Shown: piece by piece, positions 36,690 through 49,722 of the stretch
Numbering within the stretch: the stretch's first letter is position 1
Layout: each line of letters opens with the position of its first letter
DNA from: Protonemura montana
Taxonomy: Eukaryota > Arthropoda > Insecta > Plecoptera > Nemouridae
Length of the DNA: 64,000 nucleotides
Reading direction: 5' to 3'
NCBI GenBank assembly: GCA_947568835.1
Contig: OX387602.1
Location: 27,860,633-27,924,632 of the forward strand
The notes under the pieces: model-generated
The model's database searches: none
What the model was told of the DNA's origin: nothing
The model's input: the letters and a program-made list of their open reading frames with translations, nothing else
Position numbers and translations under genes: made by a program

Positions 36690-37215
36690 GTCTCCTCACT
36701 CCACTGTTAGGAGGGTCCACTCACAGCGCGTCCGAGCAACTCGCTCGGACTCGCTGTCGGTAGCTACTGTACGTAATATAGCGCTGCGCGTTGAAACTGT
36801 TTGTCTGACTCTGATCGAGATAAGACTAAAATTTCTGTAATTGTCGACCTTTAGATTGTAGAATAACGAATTATCGCTTTCAAAACTGTATTTTCTGGCG
36901 AAACACGGCGGAGTTTTTTTACTCATTTAAACACAATTATTTTATTTGGAATTAGATAATTTAGATGTCTGAAAACTTGCTATTCTATTAAGATTAGTAT
37001 TGTAGATGCAATACAAAATTGCGATCACTCAATTCTGTTACTTCTCGGAAAACTGAAGACCAACAAAAAGTTTGTTTTTCCGAGTTTCCCAAAAAATGTC
37101 CCGCAGAATAATTTTTTGAGTATTTTATTAGTGACCCAGCAACACGTGAGACTAAATCCATGAAAAAATACTTGCTCTTATATCGATTTTTACATTCCGT
37201 ATGAATCCCCTTAAG
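36690..37215 (-). repeat. Inverted copy of the 3360-5400 repeat (uninterrupted)
   Basis: The reverse complement matches 3470-3967 and continues straight into 5129-5215. Shared landmarks are the GTCCGAGCAACTCGCTCGGAC palindrome near 36730, TTAGTATTGTAGATG near 36994 and ATCGATTTTTACATTCCGTA near 37182. It lacks the 1145-bp hAT-like insertion and so records the empty site. Confidence 0.75.
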
Positions 37216-38650
37216 GGTTACAAAAATGTTTGATTTTGGGAGGAATCAAATTTTTTTTGCCTATAATTTTCCAGCATTCTCTCATATCCATACGAGAAAT
37301 ATGGTAAGCAGGTAACCAACACACCTAAGTAGGGGTTAGAAGTCTTTTTGTTCTTGTGAAAAATCTGATTCTAAATAAAATACTGTAGATAGCATCAAAC
37401 TAAAAGATAAACAAAATACCTACCTCAGTTATGGGCTATATGCTCAAATATATCAGTGTTTAACATAGCTTTTAAAGTTGCCAGTGTGGAAAAAAACCCA
37501 AAAACACATCAAGAATCAATAGTCAGGACAAAAGTGATTCAGTAAAAATCATAACATTTAATAATTTATAAATACTATTATAAAACTATATAAACGTAGA
37601 TCATGTTCAACAAATCTCTGAGTCTAGTTTGACTAAAGCTAATAATACAGCACAGTTTCTCTAAGTCTCAATTGATTGCACATCGATTGCCAAAATGGTC
37701 CCATTTTCTGCTTGGGTATTACTTTCTGTGAGGCAACATTAACTTAGTACACTTATTTCCATTTTATAATGTGCCTCGGAGTAAGTATATAGTAAAACGT
37801 CAAAAATATGAACTCGCCACACTGCGAAGCTCACGAGAACAAAGTTCTCTCAAATTTTGAGCAAGATCGTTTCATCATTTCTCTCATTAGCACTCACATT
37901 TAAAGGTATGTTATTTATCGCTAATCGTGGCACCATTGGTACCACACAACTTGTCTAATTACAATGAAATGTAAACAACTATTGTGGGGAACAACCCTTT
38001 GACATTGACACATGTGTTATGAGACTACTATCAAGGTTCGACGGATGTCTGACTTGGCAATTCCGCTAAAATATGCATCAAAACGGAGAGGTCTGTTGAC
38101 ACATCGGCTCCCCAAATCCGGAATCCATGGAAGGAACCATTACACCCGTTCTGCTGCTGATTGTTGCTCTCTCGACAATGGCTAAAGGGGAACCTCAGTA
38201 TCCTTGATGCATTAGGAGAAAACTGATTTGTTCCCCTCCATACGTTTAACAGAGACAGTCACTTATACCTCCTGTTTGGGCCTCACAAAGCCTGCCTTCT
38301 AACCAAGGCTTCGAATAGAAATGGTCCTTGATCAGAGTGGGTAGGTTTCATAGTATGTACCACAATCACTGCCTGGATAAATACAGATGTGCAAACTAAA
38401 GTGCCAGTTATTTCCAAATGTACATTTTACAAAACAAGTGGTAATTGATATGTTCAATTTTGTATTAATCTTTCTAATTCAAAACCAATAAGGTTTATAA
38501 TATAATTTTAACAAAGTTCTCACTAATTTGAGTGACAAAAGTTTGCAAGCAACTCATTTTGCATTTATCTGCTCGGCAGTGATCATGTGCAGAATATGAC
38601 TGTTAAAATGTTTGAGAGCCGAATGCCGCTTCGAGGGTGGCTGATTACCC
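37216..38650. other. Intergenic/3' flank of the SLC10-like gene
   Basis: AT-rich sequence. I see no exon, RNA gene or clear repeat beyond short A/T tracts. Confidence 0.4.
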
Positions 38651-38659
38651 CCGAGTGTT

Positions 38660-41600
38660 TCAGTACTTCCGCACGTGTCCGTTGGAAAGGGGGTCGGTGA
38701 CGCTTGAGTTAGCGTGGTCACCCACAGCCGAAACAAAATCATCACTCCCTGTCTCCTGCAGCTTGACAGGGCCCTCCTCGGCTCCTCCCCCGCAGGTCCC
38801 ACCCCCGCGGATCTTGCGGTATGCCCACAGCGCCATCAGCGGGAATGGGGTCATGATCGCCACTGACACCGGCACCACTGGAAGGCAAACATCATTCCAG
38901 ACACATCAGGCACGGTTCACATCGTCAATGGGGTTGTGCTTTTTTATTAAACTTTTGGGTATTGTTTGAACTCATCAATTCCTATTCCTAAGTGGACTTG
39001 GAAAATACTGACGAGAACTTGTAAAGAAAGCATGACTTCACACTTCTTTTGTCCACTTGAATTATTTATTATTCTCATGCTTTGAAAGAAGGTATAAAGG
39101 ATTGGTATTTAGGACAATACATATAATAGCTAGGAACACGATCAAATCATATTTGATCATTAAAAATGAATGACCACAAAATACCACACTTTTGAGTCTG
39201 GTCTATTTAACACCAGGCCTAGATTTAAAGCATGCCAATAATGGCATGACTAAGCCATAAAGAAAAACATCAGCAATAGTTGATACAAAAGCAAGAAATG
39301 TTTGAAGGGTTACCGGTGGTGAGATCCCCTTCCGGTTGCCCCAGGGCGCTGAGCAGGAAAATAGCGATACCAGTGTTCTGGATGCCGGTCTCTACGGCGA
39401 TGGCCAGTTTGTCGTTGGGTGCTTGCTTACACATCCACGCTGCGATCCAGCCAAACACAAAGCCCAGCCACGGCAGGCCCAGTCCTGCCACCACAATCTG
39501 CAAACGAAATAAAGCCACATAGGTCAAGCACGTAATGGTACAGCCTTCTTTTTGTGACACGACTTAATACCCTTTACAAATAGGCAGTCATATGGAGGTA
39601 TCAAATACTCTTCTGATTGTCATTAAAAACAAGGATATAGTGAGAGCAGTTCTGCCTTGCATTCGTAAGGTATCTGACTGATTCCCAGCCCATCCAGACA
39701 AGCCAGTTAACTAATGTTGTGGTTGAAACTGTAGAAACTGGGGCATAACATCAATCGTTCAAAGCTTGTGCAAGAAAACCTAGAGATGATGGAGGAAATC
39801 ACTTACCCGCCAACTGAACAGCTGGAAGAGGTAGAGATTGGCTATGATAGCAAACACGACGATGAACACAATGAGGAACGCGGAGAACGGCTTGAGAATG
39901 CGGACCATAAAGCGCGACACGCGTGGTAGGAACCGCTGAATGAGCAGACCGATGCCGAGTGGCACAATCAGGCCAACAGCTGAGCTAGCGATGCTGCGGT
40001 ACGGGATCTCGATATCGCCCATCACGAAGATGCCGCTGCCCAGCGTGAAGATCCAGAAGGGCATCATCACTGCACAAGCAACACAGGACAATTGAGAGGA
40101 GTTGGCAATCTGTTGACTATGAATCAGGATAGATTGCTACTGGGTCAAAATGCAGATCTGATCCAAAACTTACAAGATTCATAAAGTAGAAACGTTTGGA
40201 TGAAATTAGAGTTTGGGATTGAATTTATATCATAATACTCAGCCAAGATTTAGTATTTTTTTATCTTTTTTGTTTGAGATATTGATGGGAGATAACAAAA
40301 ACAGTTTTTAAAAAAGACTAAATATTGGTTGCAAAGTTTTTTTTTGTTTGATAGAAATATGGCAAAAAGCATCAATTTCTCTACTCCAAATAAATATGCA
40401 CAAGGATAGCAAGAGGGTTGTATTTGTGTACAACCCTCTTGCTATGACTTCGTTGGGGAGTGCAAGCAGCAAAAGCTAAAAAAGTGCAACGGTTCAGAAA
40501 TTGCCCTGACAAATTAGAATGGACAGGCAAAGAAGACCGAATGCCTGGGGTGCACTTACGAAACGCGGCAAAGGTACTGATGGCAGTCATTGTAATGCTG
40601 AGGTTGAGGTTGCCTCCGAGAGCTACGGTCCAGATGTTGGATGCACCCCCGGCCGGACTCACGCCTGTGAAGAACAGTCCTAGCTGCATGGGAGCATTGC
40701 CCGGGAACAGCAGCTTTCCCAGCCCAAACGCCAACTGGAAACACGGAGACCAGCGATTAGGCCTGAGTCCAAGATCAGGGCAGAAAGTTGAACTGTGACA
40801 GAGGATTTGCTCTTTTTTAGATTTAAAATTCATACCATACTGGAATTGTAAGACTTAGCAAATTGATCCCTTATAGTACCAATTTTTGGTACTATGATCA
40901 TTCCTTTCTAAACCAGGAGAAAGTCCCAATTTTTTATGGGCTACAGGAAATTCTTTTCATTCCCATACTTAAGAAATGTCAACAATCTCTTCACACCTAC
41001 ATTCACATCGAACATTGGTAGTAAATTGCATTATGCAAATCGAACGGTTTGGCATGTTGTAAACACCGGTTCTTTTGAGATCACCAAAGTTATGCAACAC
41101 TGCGCTGGGTCAGGTATTGAATGGGTGATCAATATCATCATAGCCGTGGCCAAATCTGTTTGGGAGAAAGGTTGGAGGGATGAAAGTTAGTACAGAAACT
41201 TCACTCGCCTTGCTTATCAACCTCTCGACAGCATGGATTTGTGTAGGAATCCTGTTGTTCGCGTTGTACCATCCTTCGTAAGTGCCGCAGAACCCGTTGT
41301 CAAAACAGTGTGTCATTAAACACCACAAATCAATCAATCAATGCATTATGTAACATGAAAATAATGTATAATGATCATGAATTTAACGCAAACAAGAAGT
41401 AGCGAGAGTGTTGTGACCCACCAGTGGCATGAAGACGAACTGTGCAGTGAAGCCGATGGCAGGGCCGACTGGTCGCCGCAGCATCTGGGTGACCAGGCCC
41501 CAGTCCAAGGCACACCCAAAGTTGATGTAGATGATGGAGACGAGTGAGGCAACACTGGCCACAAAGGCGATGTCCAGCACCTTACCCTTCTCCCGGATCA

Positions 41601-42447
41601 CCGTCACCCGCAGGGCCGGCGACTCCTTGCCTTCAGACACCAGGCGGATCTGAAATGTCGCCAATGTACGGTTGTTTTTAGGTCTTACTTTGGAAGGTTG
41701 AGGTGAATCAGGGGAAAAAAACTTGGCATTACTTGAATATTGGACACAACCATCTCAATTGAAGCAGAATTGATGAAAAGGTAGATAAAAAGAAATCGAG
41801 AAATCTGGAGAAATGACAACACTCTATCAAATTTTTCAGCAGCCTGCACACTGAGATGCTGTTCACAATGAATGTCTGACCTTTTTCTTGTAAATAATTA
41901 GCATTCAGAACAAGGAAAGTGGAAATAAGGCCACTGCAAAAATTGCATTCACAAAAATACAGTTTCAGCACAACTTATGCAATTTCAGTGAAAGAATGCA
42001 GTCAGATTGTAAAGACACCATATGAACTTTTGTCGAGAATCTCTTCACTACCCAACCTCCCAACCACTTATCTTTCGTTACGATAGATTCAATGCTGCCC
42101 GTACGCACCTTTGCATATCCGATAAAGTGTCCAGTGACGTTGAATCTTGCCGACCAATTGCCGCCTCCAGGATGCACTTGCAGGTCGTAGATCGCCCCAG
42201 GCTGTGCGATGTTGTCATCATCGCTGGCAGGCACGGGCGGTTCGGTAGGTGGCGGTTCGGCAGAAGACACGTGCACCACACGTTGCTCGTTAATTTGAAG
42301 CTCCAGCAGCTCCGTTGGGTCGAACTGCACGCCCCAGGGCTCTGTCGCTGTCGCCGCAGCAACGGCCAGCGCGCTCGATGCCAGCCACAGCGGGACCAGC
42401 ACACACGCGTAGGTCAGCACCAGGTGCAGCGGGTACAGCGGACACAT
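38660..42447 (-). CDS. SLC10-family (P3-like) membrane transporter
   Basis: A sodium/bile acid cotransporter-type protein. Coding exons (minus): 42447-42109, 41649-41422, 40734-40560, 40069-39807, 39497-39314, 38877-38660. They total 1407 nt, for 468 residues; frame is kept at every join. The N-terminus has a signal-type segment (LHLVLTYACVLVPLWLASSA) and an ectodomain of about 130 residues with NWS and NVT sequons, as in SLC10A3/P3-type members. About nine hydrophobic segments follow. The family motif GVSPAGGASNIW..LGGNLNLSITMTAISTFAA spans exon 3, and VETGIQNTGIAIFLL is in exon 5. A TGCATTGCAG acceptor at about 42456 suggests an upstream non-coding exon. SINE copy D lies in the intron between exons 2 and 3. 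The substrate cannot be told from the sequence. Confidence 0.88.
41040..41340 (+). repeat. 5S rRNA-derived SINE, copy D (SLC10-like gene intron)
   Basis: Starts GGTTTGGCATGTTGTAAACA, has GAGATCACCAAAGTTATGCA and GGTATTGAATGGGTGATC, then a body with an internal deletion, and ends CAAAACAGTGTGTCATTAAAC followed by ATCAATCAATCAATG. It is inserted antisense to the host gene. Confidence 0.85.
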
Positions 42448-42815
42448 GTTGCAAGCTGCAATGCAAGCGGCACAATGATAGTTTCAATTAGAATCAACAT
42501 GTTTTTGGTATTTCTTTCTTGTCTTTTATGCACACAAGATAGGTTTAGGATTAACTTTAGGGTTTTTATATGAAAAGTCTGATAAAAAAGAAGAGGTTTG
42601 CCATCTCATGGATAGGTTAACTTGCATTGCTATGAGTCGAATGCATTGCTTTTCGGTCTCCACTTCCCAGTGCACTAAAGTACACGTGTTTTATTCCCCT
42701 ATTCACTTTAAACTAAGAACTCGAAGAGAGCTCGCAGTTGACCAGTAGCGTAGGTCAGGGGTGGCTAGACACAACGAGCTTCTTACGCACAATAGAGATA
42801 TTCTAAAGACTGTCT

Positions 42816-42905
42816 GCGCGAAAAATGTCCGCCAAATGACTACTTTACCGACAAAAAGGAATGATGCTGCTGGTGGAGTCACCGTCGTTTCGAGTGTTAA
42901 GAAAT
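42816..42905 (+). repeat. Short dispersed repeat, copy 1
   Basis: GCGAAAAATGTCCGCCAAAT and GAGTCACCGTCGTTTCGAG match 58981-59068 with scattered differences. The nature of the parent element is unknown. Confidence 0.5.
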
Positions 42906-42919
42906 TTCATTTTGTTATT

Positions 42920-45900
42920 TCTCGCAGACTTCTCGCATTTGCGACTGGTTTACGCTCAATTAATCTTTATAAATTCCAACCTCAACGATTGATAAACAGG
43001 TATAGATATTTTGAGTCGTAATAATTTAATTTTCGAGGTTTGTTAAAAAGGACGACCACGCAATTCGCCTTCAAATATCATCCTCCGATACCTCGTGAGG
43101 GCGGCTTGTTTGCTCAGCAAAGAGATGAAAAAAGACCCTCTGACAATACCTTTACACATAACGATTTTACTTGGATTATAAAAATGAGAGTATACCCACG
43201 TGTCCTAACCCTACTGTACGCCACAGCTCACGTCCAAGCTGTTACGTTCTTGAAACGAATATGCCGGAATTGTGCTGAAATGGGAAGCTTACTAGTTGCT
43301 ATGCAGTGCATTGTGATTTGTGATTGCGTGAATGATTGTGTCGTCGTTGTTAATGCATTTGCGGAAACTTAAATGAGGCATAGCTGTATTCGCTAAGCAA
43401 ACCTTCTGCATTGAATTTTCTAATTTCTGAATAATACAAGTAATTTATTTACTCTGCTCAATGAGCATAACGAAAAGTCAACAAAATAAATCCACCTGCA
43501 CTGAACGGTTCACCGACTTTGAAGTCTCAACTCAAAGGCTCGAAGGCTCGCGGATAGGCACCAACCGTCTCGAAATAACACGGCGCAATAGTTAATGACA
43601 GCCGAGGTGCAATAAATGTGTCGTGGCTTCGTTTGACGAGAACTGTGACTCCTCCAGATGATTCACTTGCCGAGAGCACTAGCACCTAGTTCTTAGATGA
43701 ACGAGGGGCAGCAGTGGGACGACCGATTTCCGAAGGAACCGGGCAATATTTTGGGAGTTAAAATGGAGTTTGATGCAATTCCCACAATTTTAAGTTTATC
43801 CAGTCTTCCGCGTATCCGCTCCGAATACAAAACTGAATATAGGTGAGCCCAAAAATGTCTTTCACAAGCTATTCTTGAATTTATAGGTGAGCTATTCTCC
43901 TGATACTAATACTATTGCTTGCCAATCAATTGATTCACTGTACATAATCATCAGGGGAGTAGACCAGGAGGGCGGCGAGCAACATCAAGGACGTGCGACC
44001 GTCCCCCGCCGTCCCCGTTGACCACGTGCCACGCGACGAACGCGTCCTCAAGGATCGCATAGTTCACGGCGTTGCATGTCACCCTGCACGTCCGCCAGCC
44101 ACCAAATACCTGACGGCTGACACAGCTCTGATACCGAGATCGTAGAGATATCGCTTGGTCGAGAACCTCGCATAAGTGAGTGCCGTGATCGATCATTATT
44201 GTTTTCATCAATCATTTTTTGGCAACAAGCCTTTTTAAGTGTGGTCCAAGATTTAAGAAGACGATTGAGCTTTCCTGCACATTTTTATTTCCAGCGCGAT
44301 GGTTTGTCAAACGGTTTGTGGTTGCTCCTGTCCTTCCCATTTCAAATTCCTTTTCCTGCAACCAACTTGAAAGCCTTGCGTCATAATGATGACAATTTTA
44401 CCTGTGCAATGCTAATAACATGTATCATAAAAGGGAAATAGTAATGCGTTTGCATGCATTTTTTTTTTAAGTTTATTATTTTACGGATATGCCCTACCGG
44501 GCAAGTAACTTATAAAACGATGTCAATGTTCAGGTTAGTCTGCTGGTCGTCAAAAACACCATAATACTGCCGGAGGGTAATTGCAATCCCTAGGCGCGTA
44601 GGCTCGCGGATCGAGTTTCAAGGTTGAGTTTCAAGGAGTTTTGTGACGGCTCTACGCTTTAAAGATGCATCCTGCTGAATCGTACTTCAGTGCTTCAAAC
44701 GCCGAGGAGGTACACCGATTTGGTGTTGGGTTCACATTAGCAATCCAAAAGACACGGCCACATTCACCTCCTCTCCGGTTGGCTTACCACATTAACAAAC
44801 TCTGCCCCTACAGTTTCTTTGATTTTAAAGTAAGAAATACTTTAAGATGTACATAGATCCACAGCATCCTTACAAACTAATTGCGCCGATATCCTGTCAT
44901 TACATCATTCCAACGCTGCTTCTTTGAGGCGAACGCATTCTTCAGAAATTGTCAGCGTCGTTCGTATGGTAAAGAGTATGGACTGCAGCCTCTGGTGGCG
45001 TCGTGCAGTGGAGTAGGCTAATCGAGCGCTGGGAGGTGTGCTCTTGCTGGATGTAGTGCACAAGTAGGTACACTACATGGTACACTACATCTAGCTAGAG
45101 GTGGCCCAAGGCGAAGGCCGGGAACCTGCTTTTTCCGCGACGTAGCGCAGGATGACCTAGTATCGGCGACAACATGTTGAGTTAGGCGATCACCACGCTC
45201 TGGTTGTCATGCCACGATGGTTATCCACTGTGGATACCTACTACCTTACCAAAGTCTCAACACGACCATACTCAAGATCATTGTCGTCTACGTCCGGCAC
45301 GTAGGCGCTTTGCCGGCGGTTATGGTGAAAATAGAGTGGAATTAGTAGAAGAATAGTCAGAACAAACACGCGCATTGCACCATACAGTGTCTAAATCAGG
45401 TTATAATAAGATTTTTTGTTACTATCTTTGCAGACTACAATTATTTCATCGGTTTGAGTCCACCAATGGTATTTGATATTTGCTGGAATAAGGGGACGCG
45501 ACAATGGCCAGACCCGACGTTATTCATCCAGGACCACGACAATTCCAAATATAGTAGAGTCCACCTTCTAAAATACTTATGATTTGGACATGGCAATACC
45601 AAGGGGTTCTTGCAAATTGAGGATCAAATCTAACGCGGCAAATATACCAGCGTACAACCCAAGCGTAGTTTCAAGCGCATTTAAAATCCACACTCTGCTA
45701 TCGTTCCTCCTAGTTTGTGGTTCCCATGCAAACGCCTACGCCAATTAAGCCTTAAAGACTACCGGAAGTTCCTGGTCGTGTTTTCCTCTTACCCAATAGG
45801 AGTTTCTACCGCGTTGCAGCCGCCTCGACGAGACGATTTGTAAATGAATGAGATAATGAGTGAATTGAAATGAGCACTACACGCGTGCTTGACGCGTCAA

Positions 45901-48280
45901 GGCACAGAGACTACTGACAGTGACTGGAAGTGAATGTGCTGAGCGCGCTCGCGGCAAGTCGCCACTTAGCATGCCCCCTCCGCCGGCAAAATTTCGCTAC
46001 GTGTCGACTGCAGAACACAGCACACCTACCGGCCTCGTCCGAGCTGCCTGTGTGCCGAAACGGCCCATCTTAAGTCAAGGTAGATGTGACGGAAAACAAT
46101 GACATGCAGATTCGCACGTGTTGCCACAAGGAAGGCGAGCGAAGATGCGCTGGGATGGATCCATCCGTCCATGCCATCAGCAGAAATGTAGGTATTCGCA
46201 AGTTATCTTTAATGAGAAGTGCATGCTAACATTTTGTGTACATTTTATAGAGTGAAAATGCACTACTGGCGGAGTTTCTGCCCGTATTCTGCACATGAAG
46301 GTACAGATTACCGGCGAGAGTGGCAAGGCCGGTGCGGGCTTATAGCGACATTATTTAGTCTTCATATGGACTCGGTCACTCGATGAATGAGTCGTTAAAA
46401 TGATCTGATTGCGGCGTCAACGGATCACGAGCCTCTCGCGTTATGATTTTGACTCCGTACGCGCTATTATCCTTGAGATTCAATTGCGATGCAATTACCA
46501 ATACACACATGACGTTGGCATAGCAAGTCGCATCAAAAATAAAAACACCCAAAATCAGCAGTCGCATGGAGAATGTCTCTGAACATGGGGATTGGACATG
46601 GAGACTGAGCATGGGGATTGAGGATGGGGACTGCACGAGTGCTGGATCATCCACATATGACGCACATTTTCGCCAATTTCTATTTAAGCTACCTGCAAAC
46701 TAATCACGTTTAGGTGGAGCTAAGCTAAGCTAACAAGTCTTATCAATTAAACCGATATATAACCGCAAGTGATTAACGGACGTAGTCCTCCTAGTTTGCA
46801 CTTCCTGGCGGATACCCAACATTAATCTTACCCAACGCTAAAATGTACATCCATTCCTTAGTTGCAATTGTCGTGGAAAAAACTCGTGCGATGTCTTCGA
46901 AGCAATCCTCATAATCGAAACAGCATGAAATCGATAACTTGATAAGAGATCCATTCATTAGCCTTGCACTGTCCGAGACCCCATGGGACATACTGGCACG
47001 CACCATCCGTTGGGTATAACCACCGGCACCGTTGCATGAAAGTGAAGTCTACGATATTCAAGAATTCAAGTGTCACGATTTACATGATGCTCTCTAAGGA
47101 GAACCAATTTAACGTTCGCTCGCTTAAGTTGATTAAAAATTACATAACATTTCCCACTATTATTAGGATAAAGCTAGTTCAATTGCATGCGCGCATGTGT
47201 GGGACTAGGGTGTTTCAGTTTAATTTAATACCACTTCGGCACGGGGTTGGAAGTGGGATGGGAGTGGGTCCCATTTCGAGTACCCCCACCTGCCTATAAT
47301 ATCCAGCTGACAACCGTGGCCGGCATACAAGTGCAAAACTGGATGAAATACCTTCACCATTTTCTAACTGATATTACACACAGAGGGTAATACGAAGCAT
47401 ATTGCTTGTATCCTTGATATTGATACCATATAACAAGAGGACGGACGTATGCGAATTAACTGGTCCCTTGGCAAGCAACCCACAGTTCAGAGAGTAAGGC
47501 AATTCGATCCCAAATCTCAAATGATTTATCGGGCCGAGCTGAGGTAGTTACTACAATGGATCGTATTTGACTATCATTATTATCAGCAGAAATCAGACCG
47601 TGTGGTATTTTCGCTGGTGTTATGTTGATTTAATCTCGATAACATACATTAAACGTGATAACAGAAACACGCCGACGATCGAGCACGGCCTTGCTTTGAC
47701 CCGCAGATTTTTGCGAGCGCCTTTTCGTTCGGTTTCTGTGTTCTCTGTACATTTCGTGGACTTCTTGTTCGTGGCTCATGCAGGGACATAATCGGGGAGA
47801 TGAGACATTTACGCTAAGTTGTGCGTGAAGAGTGTGTGTATGCGCCTCGCGTATACTAAGGTAGCCGGCAGTAACTAAAATTGTCAACACCCAAATGTAA
47901 TTTTTTTGGTTTCTCAGCCCCTCGACAAATTGGCACTCATGAGTTACGGATACCGGCAGGGAATCGCTACAAATGTAGCGATCGTGCTCATTTAGTTAGC
48001 TTAATTTAGCTCATTGTGGTAATGCGAGCATCGGACACGCACAGGATTATCGAAATTAGTTATAGAAAAATAAAAATATACGGGTAAACACCTACATTTA
48101 TTTTAAAATTAAAAAGAAATAAAAATATTCCGCCAAATGGAATATTATGCAGTTTCTTAGAGAAATTACATCAGCGCGGATGGATAGGTGTAAGTATGAA
48201 CTTGGTCCACATACCTGTGGCTGTGTGAGAAGCTGGGATAAGTAGGTTAGGTCAACTCAGAAACATAGTTTTGAATGCAG
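42920..48280. other. Long region without a convincing gene
   Basis: Several short frames occur but lack conserved features or consistent splice borders. A GC-rich patch at 43960-44110 has minus-strand exon-like composition, with frames reading RYQSCVSRQVFGGWRTCRV or, in another frame, a hydrophobic LMLLAALLVY end; neither is a recognised family. Positions 44695-44770 (AEEVHRFGVGF) resemble an RTE-type LINE endonuclease. Confidence 0.35.
44665..44856 (+). pseudogene. Possible RTE-like LINE endonuclease fragment
   Basis: The frame contains AEEVHRFGVGFTLAIQK, similar to the HGVGF segment of RTE-type non-LTR retrotransposon endonucleases. The match is short and the rest of the frame is not informative. 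Confidence 0.3.
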
Positions 48281-48287
48281 TAGTTAC

Positions 48288-48398
48288 CTTTTCAGAGTCG
48301 TACGCGTCCCTGTCGAAAGATTCAATTGTCGAAGACAATGTGACAGTCGGGACAATCAATGTGTTGTCCCTTTCCTTCAAAATGTACTTGCACAGGAC
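48288..48398 (-). CDS. Orphan exon of an unknown gene
   Basis: A TCACTTGCAG acceptor and an AAAAG|GTAACT donor bound an open 111-nt, phase-0 segment with balanced composition: VLCKYILKERDNTLIVPTV, then TLSSTIESFDRDAYDSEK. The borders and codon composition look like a real coding exon, but no partner exon or family is recognised. Confidence 0.35.
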
Positions 48399-48776
48399 CT
48401 GCAAGTGAGCTGGCGACCGATCACCGACTGCCACTTGTGAGAATGCCTTGCTGCTTGGCATGTGCAAGGGCCAGGTCGTCAGCTGTTCGATCGCGAGCTG
48501 ACGTCACGCCGCCATAAGAGCCTACTTCACACTCATTCATAACTAGGGACTACACCAACGCGGTCTAGGGACATCTAGGGACAAAGACAAACTAGTGCTG
48601 GGTGGTGCTAGAAAATGTAAAATTATTTTTGTTTGCTAGGACTCGGATTGGGGTGCTCAGCCACAAATCTAAATGTTTAATATTTGGTTTATATTTTCCA
48701 CGGAATGATAGTGGTAATATAAATTGTGGTTCATGACCACAATTTTTTGGCTCTATATAGCATTTGATTAGTGGAG

Positions 48777-49145
48777 TTAAACGACGCACTGTTTTAGCAG
48801 CACGCCCTGCGACACTGGTCTAGCAGCGTCGGTGAATGAGTGGATGACATCGAGGATAATGATGAACCTAACCTAGCCTAGAAGGCTGAAAGAAAAACCA
48901 GGTACCGGCAAGTAACGTACTACACGGTACTGCTGTCAAAGAGCCCAAAGGGAACCACAGTCTAAAAGTCTGTTCTAAAGAACGGTGCAACGTGAACAGC
49001 AGGATTTCTCCACAAATCCATACTGTCGAGAGGTTGATAGCAAGGCGAATAAAAGCGCTGTACTAATTTTCATCCCTCCAACCTCTCTCCCAATCAAAAC
49101 TGGTCATATGCATGTTGGTCACCCATCCAATAGCTGACTCCAGAG
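48777..49145 (-). repeat. 5S rRNA-derived SINE, copy E
   Basis: On the minus strand it has CTAAAACAGTGCGTCGTTTAAC at the 3' end and TTGGATGGGTGACC in the head. The first part of the 5S-like head is missing, so it is 5'-truncated. Confidence 0.8.
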
Positions 49146-49722
49146 TCCAGACTACAATTAAATACTCCGCCGAGGCATCTGAATCTGAAAAAACAAATAT
49201 TTTATTTTATAAATTAATTAATTGTCACATTTTATTATCAATTCATGCTAAAAAAATGTACAATTTAGAAGAACTATAAGGAAGAGTCACTTTGCGAGTA
49301 ATTCTCTGCATTCGATACTGAGAAGTGAGAACACATTTTGAGACTTACACTTCAAGGGGACTAAACCCCCTGGACCTACTCCTCGGTTTCCAGTGCTCGG
49401 ATTAAATCCAGACATATTGTTGCGCTCGGTTTCCAGGAGCTCCAGTCCAACAGCCCAGGGTATCACCATGGTGTCCATGGCCTAGACCAGACTTCAGGCC
49501 CAGGTATGTAGTTCTTGTGTCCGCGTTACAGGGATAAATGTGACCAGACAGGTTCAAGTTAAGGTTCGGGTTAAAGGGCTCTAGGAGCACGTCAGCGTCA
49601 AGTTCCTAGGGTTAAAAGGCACTAAGGGCCCGTCAGGTTCAAGCTCTAAGGGTGAAAGGGTTCCCTGTGCATAGAGAAGTTCGAGTTTTTCGGATTCCAG
49701 AAATGTTCCAGTTCTTGAGGTT

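Noticed and set aside
40381..40445. Local inverted repeat GCAAGAGGGTTGTA..TACAACCCTCTTGC
   Set aside because: A perfect hairpin of about 15 bp with a short loop inside an intron of the SLC10-like gene; no downstream T-run role applies in eukaryotes and no RNA gene is recognised.
44980..45400. Moderately GC-rich stretch resembling LINE 3' sequence
   Set aside because: No continuous frame or clear motif; similarity was only impressionistic.
46376..46654. Minus-strand frame with a hydrophobic start (MRLLILGVFIFDATCYA)
   Set aside because: No splice support, no recognised family, and the rest of the frame has no domain-like features.
47630..47890. Minus-strand frame with a possible signal peptide
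   Set aside because: The sequence after it is compositionally random and no homologue is recognised.
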